Below, in pieces: positions 54,591 through 64,000 of a stretch of DNA of 64,000 nucleotides. The DNA comes from Doris montereyensis (lineage: Eukaryota; Mollusca; Gastropoda; Nudibranchia; Dorididae), in contig JAXRKP010000026.1 in NCBI GenBank assembly GCA_037039925.1, positions 432,001 to 496,000 of the forward strand. Reading direction: 5' to 3'. The notes under the pieces were generated by a model that was given only the letters and a program-made list of their open reading frames with translations, made no database searches and was not told the origin of the DNA. A program made the translations under genes and the position numbers. Every line of letters begins with the position of its first letter. Position 1 is the stretch's first letter.

Positions 54591-57500
54591 TTAAAACAAG
54601 CCAAAACTAAACTAGTTATCAGTTCCATCATGATTTAAAACAAGCTAGAACTAAACTAGTTATCAGTTCCATCATGATTTAAAACAAGCCAGAACTAAAC
54701 TAGCTATCAGTTACACCATGATTTACAATAAGCCCAAACTAAACTAGCTATCAGTTCCATCATGATTTAAATCCAGCCAGAACTAAACTTACTATCAATT
54801 ACATCATTGTTTAAAACAAACCTGAACTAAACTAGCTATCAGTTCCATCATAAATTAAAACAAGCCGGAACTAAACTGGCTATCAATTACACCATGATTT
54901 AAAACAGGCCACACCTAAACTTGCTATCAGTTCCATCATGATTTAAAACAAGCCAAAGCTAAATTAGCTATCAGTTATACCATGATTTAAAACAAGCCAG
55001 AACTAAACTAGCTAACGTTCCAGTATATTATAAAACAAGCCAAAACTAAAATAGCTATCAATTACACCATGATTTAAAACCAGCAAGAACTAAACTAACG
55101 ATTAGTTCCATCATGAATTAAAACAAGCCAAAAATAGACCAACTATCAGTTGAAGCATGATTTAAAACAAGCCAGAATTAAACTAGCTATCAATTTCACC
55201 ATGATTCAAATCAAGCAGAATTAAACTAACTATCAGTTTCATCACGATTTACATCAAGCCGAAACCTGACTAGCTATTAGTTGCACCATGAATTTAAAAA
55301 AGCCAAAACTAAACTAGCTGTGACCTCCATCATGAATTAAAACAAGCTAGAACTAAACTAGTAACTAGTTATCAGTTACACCATGATTTAAAACAAGCCA
55401 GAACTAAAATAGCTATCAGTTACACCATAATTTAAAACAAGCCAGAACTAAAATAGCTATCAGTTACACCATGATTAAAAACAAGCCAAAACTAAAATAG
55501 CTATCAGTTACACCATGATTTAAAACAAGCCAAAACTAAAATAGCTATCAGTTACACCATGATTTAAAACAAGCCAAAACTAAAAATAGCTATTATTTAC
55601 ACGATGATTTAAAACAAGCCAAATCTAAAATAGCTATCAGTTACACCATGATTTAAAACAAGCCAAAACTAAAATAGCTATCAGTTACACCATGATTTAA
55701 AGCAAGCCAGAACTAAAATAGCTATCAGTTACACCATGATTTAAAACAAGCCAGAACTAAAAATAGCTATCAGTTACACCATGATTTAAAACAAGCCAGA
55801 ACTAAAATAGCTATCAGTTACACCATGATTTAAAACAAGCCAGAACTAAAATAGCTATCAGTTACACCATGATTTAAAACAAGCCAGAACTAAACTAACT
55901 ATCAGTTACACCATGATTTAAAACAAGCCAGAACTAAAATAGCTATCAGTTACACCATGATTTAAAACAAGCCAGAACTAAACTAACTATCAGTTACACC
56001 ATGATTTAAAACAAGCCAGAACTAAACTAGCTATCAGTTACACCATGATTTAAAACAAGCCAGAACTAAAATAGCTATCAGTTACACCATGATTTAAAAC
56101 AAGCCAGAACTAAGCTAGCTCTCAGTTACACCATGATTTAAAACAAGCCAGAACTAAAATAGCTATCAGTTACACCATAATTTAAAACAAGCCAGAACTA
56201 AAATAGCTATCAGTTACACCATAATTTAAAACAAGCCAGAACTAAAATAGCTATTATTTACACGATGATTTAAAACAAGCCAAAACTAAAATAGCTATCA
56301 GTTACACCATGATTTAAAACAAGCCAGAACTAAACTAGTAACTTGTTATCAGTTACACCATGATTTAAAACAAGCTAGAACTAAAATAGCTATCAGTTAC
56401 ACCATGATTTAAAACAAGCCAAAACTAAAATAGCTATCAGTTATGCCATGATTTAAAACAAGCCAAAACTAAAATAGCTATCAGTTACACCATGATTTAA
56501 AACAAGCCAAAACTAAAATAGCTATCAGTTACACCATGATTTAAAACAAGCCAAAACTAAAATAGCTATCAGTTATGCCATGATTTAAAACAAGCCATAA
56601 CTAAACTAGTAACTTGTTATCAGTTACACCATGATTTAAAACAAGCTAGAACTAAAAAATAGCTATCAGTTCGCCATGATTTAAAACAAGCCATAACTAA
56701 ACTAGTAACTAGTTATCAGTTACACCATGATTTAAAACAAGCCAAAAACTAAAATAGCTATCAGTTACACCATGATTTAAAACAAGCCAGAACTAAACTA
56801 ACTATCAGTTACACCATGATTTAAAACAAAGAACTAAACTAGAACTCAAAAACTAGAACTAAATTAGCTATCAGTTCCATCATGAATTAAAACAAGCCAA
56901 AACTAAAATAGCTATCAGTTGCACAATGATTTAAAACAAGCCAGAACTAAACTAACTATCAGTTACACCATGATTTAAAACAAGCCAGAACTAAACTAGC
57001 TATCAGTTCCATCATGAATTAAAACAAGCCAGAACTAAACTAGCTATCAGTTGCATCATGATTTAAAACAAGCCAGAACTAAACATGAATTAAAACAAGC
57101 CAGTAACTAGCTATCACTTTCATTATCAGTTAGCTATCAGTTACATCATGATTTAAAACAAGCAGAACTAAACTAGCTATCAGTTCCATCATGAATTAAA
57201 ACAAGCGGAACTAAACTAGCTATCAGTTACACCATGATTTAAAACAAGCCAGAACTAAAGCTAGCTATCAGTTCCATGAATTAAAACAATGAATAAACTA
57301 GCTATCAGTTAGCCATGATTTAAAACAACTAAACTAGCTATCAGTTCCATCATGAATCATGAATAAAAATCAAGCCATGATTCAAAACAACTAAAACTAG
57401 CTATCAGTTACATCATGAATTAAAACAAGCCAGAACTAAACTAGCTATCAGTTCCATCATGATTTAAAACAAGCATTAACTAAACTAGCTATCAGTTGCA

Positions 57501-58870
57501 CCATGAATTAAAACAAGCCAGAACTAAACTAGCTATCAGTTACACCATGAATTAAAACAAGCCAGAACTAAACTAGCTATCAGTTATGCCATGATTTAAA
57601 ACAAGCATTAACAAAACTAGCTATCAGTTCCATCATGAATTAAAACAAGTCGGAACTAAACTAGCTATCAGTTACGCCATGATTTAAAACAAGCCATAAC
57701 TAAACTAGCTATCAGTTACATCATGAATTAAAACAAGCCAGAACTAAACTAGCTATCAGTTACGCCATGATTTAAAACAAGCATTAACAAAACTAGCTAT
57801 CAGTTACATCATGAATTAAAACAAGTCGGAACTAAACTAGCTATCAGTTACGCCATGATTTAAAACAAGCCAAAACTAAACTAGCTATAGTTACATCATG
57901 AATTAAAACAATCAGTTATCATCATGATTTAAAATTAAAACTATCAGTTCCATCATGAATTAAAACAAGAACTAAACTAGCTATCAGTTCATGATTTAAA
58001 ACAAGCCAAAACTAAACTAGCTATCAGTTACATCATGAATTTAAAACAGTTACGCCATGATTTAAAACAAGCATTAAAAAACTAGCTATCAGTTCCATCA
58101 TGAATTAAAACAAGTCGGAACTAAACTAGCTATCAGTTACACCATGATTTAAAACAAGCCAGAACTAAACTAGCTATCAGTTACATCATGATTTAAAACA
58201 AGCCAGAACTAAGCTAAAACAAGCTATCAGTTACATCATGAATTAAAACAAGCCAGAACTAAGCTAGCTATCAGTTACATCATGAATTAAAACAAGCCAG
58301 AACTAAACTAGCTATCAGTTACACCATGATTTAAAACAAGCCAGAACTAAACTAGCTATCAGTTACACCATGATTTAAAACAAGCCAGAACTAAACTAGC
58401 TATCAGTTACACCATGATTTAAAACAAGCCAGAACTAAACTAGCTATCAGTTACACCATGATTTAAAACAAGCCAGAACTAAACTAGCTATCAGTTACAC
58501 CATGAATTAAAACAAGCCAGAACTAAACTAGCTATCAGTTCAGTTAAGCAGTTACGCCATGATTAAAACAAGCCACTATCAGTTACACCATGATTTAAAA
58601 CAAGCCAGAACTAAACTAGCTATCAGTTAGCCATGAATTAAAACAAGCCAGAACTAAACTAGGCATGAATTAAAACAAGCCAGAACTAAACTAGCTATCA
58701 GTTACGCCATGAATTAAAACAAGCCAGAACTAAATTAGCCATCAGTTACACCATGATTTAAAAACAAGCCAGAACTAAAGCTATCAGTTACCATGATTTA
58801 AAACAAGCCAGAACTAAATTAGCCATCAGTTACGCCATGATTTAAAACAAGCCAGTTGTTATCAGGTCCA
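54590..58870. repeat. Largest satellite, 43-44 bp unit, about 95 copies
   Basis: Units are AAGCCAGAACTAAACTAGCT plus ATCAGTTACACCATGATTTA and AAAC. Zones differ: diverged copies at 54590-55330, a uniform TAAAATAGCTATC zone at about 55400-56800, mixed CATGAATTAAAAC/CATGATTTAAAAC units with many truncations at 56850-58200, then a second uniform block at 58300-58510. It lies in the last intron. Confidence 0.96.
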
Positions 58871-58874
58871 TTGA

Positions 58875-60900
58875 AAGTTATTGTCAAAACTACTCTAGCT
58901 ACAGTATTTTAATGATTTACTGTAAACTTAGCAGAACCAGAGCAGAGGGAAATGGTTGGATTTTAAAACAATTTTTATTATGGTTGCCATGAAACAGCTG
59001 TTATCTTGAATTGTAAACAAAAAAGTAGACTAAATTCAAAATCTATTTCGTACACTAGTTGTGCTATTCTTTTAAAATTTCACACACATATTCCTGAATA
59101 TGTTACCTAAAAAAAAAAGAGGTTTTTTTTTTAATATATATATTTATGTGTATTTTTATGCTTCAAAAAAGTTGATGATTGAAAGTTTCAATTTTTGCTA
59201 TTTTTTTGTAATAAAGTCCCAAATACACTGGGGAAAAAAGAAGAAACAAAATGCAAACATCTTTCTATTAGTCTTTTCATTCGTCTATAAACTAGTTATA
59301 TGCCAAATTTCACATTGATTGGTCGATAAATAAGGAAGGATAGACTGAGGCAGCCTGGGAAAACCCGTCATGATACGAAAATTTCACAAATTGAGTTATT
59401 GACATTACTATGTAGATGTGATTTTGCTGAACATTTTGCTTTTTGATTTTGTGAAATATCTCAATTAGAATAGAAATTATGGCCATTTAAGTGGACAACA
59501 CATACAAAACTGGAAACTGAGAAAATCGGATTTTAAGTTCAAACAAGGTTTATTGACACACACAAAAAAATGTTTCCATATGAATGGATCAATATACATC
59601 ATATTATCATTTCTTTAGTAAATCTATCCATATTACTAGATTTAGATATAACAACGGACAGTGATAGGCAATGTAAGGACAGTGGAAAGTAGATCTAGAC
59701 CATGGCCATGTTAATTTTGGCAAGGAGTAATAGTAATGTAGGCCTATTGATTGACACCATTGTATAGTATGGCTGGTTTCAGGTCATTCGGCGTCATGAT
59801 CATTCTCATCTATATCGTCAGATCTGAGGCTATCTAAAAACAGCCAGTCATGACATCCCAAATATTATCGTTGCTAGACAACCCTTGCAATTCAAGATTT
59901 CGCCAATGGTTTTAGGTGGCATGCTATCTCTTCGTCCGCCATATTGTTTACCCAGCAACTGCGTGACAACCTAGGCTGGGTTGTTTTAGACAATGTGTTA
60001 TTAAGTCATAATGCTTTAAATATAAAATACATGACTTGGAATAGGGAGAAAACATGATTATTTAGCAATAATAATGCAATTGTAGTCATTTAGGCATTTA
60101 TTGTAGGAAACTCAACACCGAAGTTTGGGTCTCTTTCGAAGCAGTCTCCGTCGGCATCAAATCTTACTTAAAGGATGTGTATTGATTTCAAACTTACTGT
60201 ATTTATGCACACTATGAATGAAAACAAGCATGCGAAAACTCTTTTCCGACGAGGTACGACATGACACAGTTTAATATGATGATGCTGCGTTTGAAATAGT
60301 TAACAACGGTCAACTTTCATCTTCTTCTTTTTTCACTTGAGTCTCCTATGCACAAACAATAATCAAGTTTCCTATGCTCTGTTCTTGAAGCAACACACAG
60401 TCAGAGATGACAGGTTTCATTTGCATAGTATTACCGGTGGATTCAATGGGTCCATATCGGCACTCTATAATGCATTACTAATGCTATGGAAATTTCCGCT
60501 GTCCAGTAGGTGCTGTCCCATGACCTTGAACTGTAGTAACATGTGTTAACTAGCTTAAAAAAGTAGTTGTATTCAAGCAGAGATGATTTATTGTTTATCA
60601 TCTTATTCTTCAACATCAACGCTTTTTCTTTAGTTTTGAGACTCTCTCATCCTTCCTACCTTTAAAAAATTATCTAAAACAAATAATCTAAGCCTCAGTG
60701 AGAGAAATAGTTTATCAAATCATATACAGAAAGGGTAAAACTAACCAAAAATGCAATTTAAAATATATCTTTTTTTACTATACTATTCGATTTGAGGGCT
60801 AGCGTTCAGTATCAGTCCCATCATTATATTCACTCTCAAACTAAAGGCGTTTGCTTTAAAAGCGCGTAGTGTTAGAGATTCTTTATAACCCAGGGACATT
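58875..60900. other. Intron sequence without recognised feature
   Basis: Unique, AT-rich. The block 59700-60560 is somewhat less AT-rich but has no open frame with a recognisable motif and no array. Ends in a 17-base G run at about 60901-60917. Confidence 0.4.
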
Positions 60901-61049
60901 GGGGGGGGGGGGGGGGGACCAAGTCACTCTACTTTCACCATGAACTTATCATCAGTCTTTATTATTAACGTTATTGTTGATTTTTGCTACTGTTGTTATT
61001 ATGATGTTTATTACTACAATTTTATCATCGTTATAATTGTTAGTTTTGT

Positions 61050-61165
<116 letters not shown>

Positions 61166-61169
61166 TCCT

Positions 61170-61715
61170 TACACCTACTACTGCAGTGCAAGAAACAGTC
61201 TTGCAATTTTTAGCCAGAATTTTAACAACCACACTTCTCATATTCCTTTGGGCAGAGATTCAAATAAATTCACCACATTTCTCCCTGTAACTATCAATAA
61301 AACACAACATATATTTATCGCAGACTTTCAAACTATGTCTAACTCTAGTTTTCTTTTAACACAAAAATTAACATTTTTTCTCCTTTATAATCCTTTACAG
61401 TAACATTATGCTTTATGGAAACTTTTCTCGACTTTTTATAACTCTGTTTGATATCTTGTTCCTTCGGTTTGACGTTTTACTGTAGAAGGCATAATAGTGT
61501 GGTTTAAATCTTATTGCTATGTGTAGATAGGTAAAATACGAATAATAGGTCGATGGGACTTGTACGTCATAGTGAGAACTTGAGAAGATTCATGTCAGTT
61601 GGGTTTTGCTTCAGGTTTAGTTTAGAAATTCATATATCCTCTATGATCAGCTTGACTTCCTCAGGTCATCTTTGTGTATAAAAATATAATTCATTTAGGT
61701 AAATCTGCATACTTT
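61170..61715. other. Intron sequence without recognised feature
   Basis: Unique sequence between two arrays. Nothing recognised. Confidence 0.4.
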
Positions 61716-61719
61716 GATT

Positions 61720-62345
61720 GCCAAGCTGTTTACATTGATTGTGAACGTGAAAGGTTAAAAACAAAGCTGTTTACATTGTTTACCAAACCGAAAGGTTTAA
61801 ACAAAGCTGTTGTCATTGATTGCCAAACTGAAAGGCTAAACAAAGCTGTTGTCATTGGTTGCCAAAGTGAAAAGTTAAACAATTGCCAAACTGAAAGGTT
61901 AAAGAAAGCTGCTTACATTGATTGCCAAAGTGAAAGGTTAAACAAAGCTGTTTACATTGATTGTAAACATGAAAGTTAAAAACAAAGCTGTTTACAGTGG
62001 TTGCCAAACTGAAAGGTTACATAAAGCTGTTTACATTGATTCCCAAACTGAAAGGCTAAACAAAGCTGTTGTCATTGGTTGCCAAAGTGAAAGGTTAAAC
62101 AATTTCCAAAGCGGAAGGTTAAACAAAGCTGCTTACATTGATTGCCAAAGTGAAAGGTTAAACCAAGATGTTTACATTGATTGTGAATGTGAAAGGTTAA
62201 AAACAAAGTTGTTTACATTGATTGCCAAAGTGAAAGGTTAAACAAAGCTGTTTACATTGATCGCCAAACTGAAAGCTTAGCCGTTTACATTGATTGCCAT
62301 AGTGATAGGTTGAACAAAGCTGTTTACATTGATTGCCAAGCCAAA
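61720..62345. repeat. 38-39 bp minisatellite
   Basis: About 16 copies of AAAGCTGTTTACATTGATTG plus CCAAAGTGAAAGGTTAAAC. The 39-bp units keep a forward frame open (KAVYIDCQSERLN repeated) for about 100 codons twice, but indels between copies break it, and there is no start context or splice evidence. Confidence 0.93.
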
Positions 62346-62349
62346 ACTG

Positions 62350-62949
62350 TCTGGCATTGCAAATGGCGAATTTAAACTATGAAGTCATTTGCCTTTACAA
62401 CAACTTCTGTCTTGGAATGTGTTGAATTCCTGTAGAAATGACAAGCATTGTAACATCTGCTGTTGTTCTCACATTTGTTTACATTTTTTTCTTTCTTTCT
62501 TTCTTTGCCAGCATTCTAGTTTTCTTGTGTCTTTTCATGTTTTTGAAATGAGGAAAGGGGTGAAGGGCAGGGGTGGGGGAGGGTAAGAGAAGATGAAGGT
62601 AGATATCCTGTTTTGTAACTCCAAGGTTGCTTTGCAAGAAATCCAGTTGATTCCTTAAATAAAAAAGTAAACAGTAATAATAATAATGACAATACTAATT
62701 ATGTAAAATATCGTTTAGAATAACAATGATATTGTTTGTTTTTAAATACTATTGATACTTAAAAAGATACTATAATATTCTGACATTCTCATAATCATAC
62801 TAGATCTAGCAATAATAATAATAATGATAAAAATAAAAATAAGAATATTAATAAGAATAAAAATAAGAATATTAATGGTGGTAATGATAATAATTTAAAA
62901 AATAAAAAGATAAAAATAATAATAATAATAATAATAAATAATAATAATA

Positions 62950-63036
<87 letters not shown>

Positions 63037-63230
63037 TGCAATTATCATTAATGAAAAGCATTAATTTAACGGAAGGAAATTTTCTGGGTGCTGGAACAAT
63101 TAGAAATAGAAGTGTGGGCATTGAGTCGCACTTTGCCATGCGCATGTCCACTCCTTGTTTGCTTTGCATAAAATCCGTTTTTGCTATACTTGCTTTTGAT
63201 TTTCTCTTACGCTTTTTTGTTCTTTGTCTT
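62350..63230. other. Last part of final intron, AAT microsatellite
   Basis: A GGGG-rich patch lies at 62555-62585, and AAT-type repeats run from 62810 to 63035, densest at 62915-63030. The rest is unique sequence leading to the TTTCCACAG acceptor. Confidence 0.7.
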
Positions 63231-63237
63231 TCCACAG

Positions 63238-63286
63238 AGCCAACGCAAGACAGCAAGTGGTATACAAACGGCAAAACAACTCTTAG
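63238..63286 (+). CDS. PLCG1: PLCG last coding exon and stop
   Basis: Completes the lysine codon of RQQRK and reads ANARQQVVYKRQNNS followed by TAG at 63284-63286. It continues the helical, charged character of the previous exon. Acceptor TTTCCACAG. In the alternative frame the sequence would stop at about 63303. I prefer the first because its phase matches the coiled-coil frame. The tail assignment is inference, since no conserved motif lies here. Confidence 0.65.
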
Positions 63287-63700
63287 GCGATGGTTTCAGG
63301 GTTTGAATCCCAACCTCCTTCCATCGACCTCTTCCCCCTTTCATCCTCCTCTTGCCTTTCCTGTTCGTCATCTCATGCTAGCAAATTATTCCTGAACATT
63401 GTAGTAGACAAGCCCCCCCCCCTCCCGTCTCTTTCTCTTTGCACTCTGAACACCCTCCCTTTTCCACGCTGTTGTTGTCACACACACTCACACACACACA
63501 CACACCATTCATACACACATTCTGTTATAAGCATATTATCTCCCCCCTCCCAAAAAAAAAAAAAAAAAAAAAAAAAAGAATCTCTTTGTTTCCCCTTGTC
63601 TTGGGTTAACATCTATACATACCTCTCTCCACCCTCATCCCTCATCTCTCACAGACCTCAAAGTCCCAGAATAAAACCAATTCCTGCCTGTGTGAACAGA
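63287..63700 (+). other. Probable 3' UTR
   Basis: Sequence after the stop is C/T-rich, with a (CA)n run at 63480-63505 and an A run of about 26 at 63551-63577. No further splice site is needed. The AATAAA at 63670 would end the transcript about 400 bp after the stop. The real 3' end could lie farther downstream. Confidence 0.5.
63670..63675 (+). promoter_or_regulatory. Candidate polyadenylation signal AATAAA
   Basis: A canonical AATAAA hexamer (CCCAGAATAAAACC) lies 384 bp after the stop codon. GT-rich sequence (CTGTGTG) follows about 15 bp later, as expected downstream of a cleavage site. Other AATAAA strings occur within introns, so this one is chosen by position. Confidence 0.45.
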
Positions 63701-64000
63701 TGGTTTGATGATACAGATAGTTTGATGATACAGATAGTTTGATGATACAGATAGTTTGATGATACAGATAATGTGATGATACAGATAGTTTGATGATACA
63801 GATAATGTGATGATACAGATAGTTTGATGATACAGATAATGTGATGATACAGATAGTTTGATGATACAGATAATTTGATGATACAGATAGTTTGATGATA
63901 CAGATAATGTGATGATACAGATAGTTTGATGATACAGATAGTTTGATGATACAGATAGTTTGATGATACAGATAGTTTGATGATACAGATAATTTGATGA
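63701..64000. repeat. 17-bp minisatellite, runs off the window
   Basis: About 17-18 copies of TTTGATGATACAGATAG, with an alternating variant AATGTGATGATACAGAT. The array begins about 25 bp after the AATAAA and continues past base 64000. Confidence 0.95.

Noticed and set aside
61674..62241. Two repeat-protein frames of about 100 codons
   Set aside because: They come from a 39-bp minisatellite with frame-breaking indels between copies and lie in the last PLCG intron.

Overview
The window is eukaryotic, animal nuclear DNA. It holds most of one intron-rich gene on the + strand, a phospholipase C gamma (PLCG1-type; 1-phosphatidylinositol 4,5-bisphosphate phosphodiesterase gamma). I recognise 29 coding exons plus one doubtful one between 988 and 63286. 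They total about 3.2 kb, roughly 5% of the window, and nearly all join by GT-AG introns in a compatible phase. The 5' part (N-terminal PH domain and first EF hands) lies upstream of base 1. A stop codon at 63284-63286 and an AATAAA at 63670 mark the 3' end. No prokaryotic gene, CRISPR array, rRNA or functional tRNA was seen. tRNA-derived SINE-like elements, LINE tails and very many minisatellites suggest a lophotrochozoan, most likely a gastropod mollusc. That assignment is inference.

Gene layout: EF-hand region (988-3802), catalytic X box (4996-14694), split PH N-half (14626-19749), N-SH2 (23783-24367), C-SH2 (26701-27446), two look-alike linker exons with tyrosines (31437-31505 and 33424-33489), SH3 (39002-41231), split PH C-half (41083-43298), catalytic Y box (43202-46417), C2 (46310-52102), and a C-terminal acidic/coiled-coil tail (53589-53774 and 63238-63286). 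The protein would hydrolyse PIP2 to IP3 and diacylglycerol downstream of tyrosine kinases. The SH2-SH2-SH3 array inserted between the X and Y boxes is diagnostic of the gamma class.

The introns are dominated by tandem repeats. By eye, about 45% of the window is minisatellite or microsatellite with units of 2 to about 110 bp. The largest arrays are at 54590-58870 (43-44 bp unit), 5113-8000 (30 bp), 14700-17300 (about 37-41 bp), 46585-48700 (about 51 bp) and 24540-26600 (23 and about 44 bp). Three arrays (12923-13890, 14695-17300, 43299-43570) start at an exon's 3' edge and carry repeated copies of that exon's end plus its splice donor. In the third, the 45-bp unit is a whole number of codons and stays open.

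The coding sequence is broken by several one-base shifts inside highly conserved motifs (N-SH2 FLVRES, Y box, C2, tail), and a piece of the split PH domain is missing. Splice sites and motifs are otherwise intact, so base-level or assembly error in a long-read assembly is more likely than a pseudogene. Dispersed elements include two LINE-tail families, one reverse-transcriptase fragment, at least two tRNA-related SINE-like families, a 97-bp hairpin, and a dispersed repeat ending in an ATGAAACAAA-like tail. I found no convincing new enzymatic or defence system. The most notable signals are the splice-site-derived arrays, the duplicated tyrosine-bearing linker exon, and a SINE whose 3' end has become a satellite.
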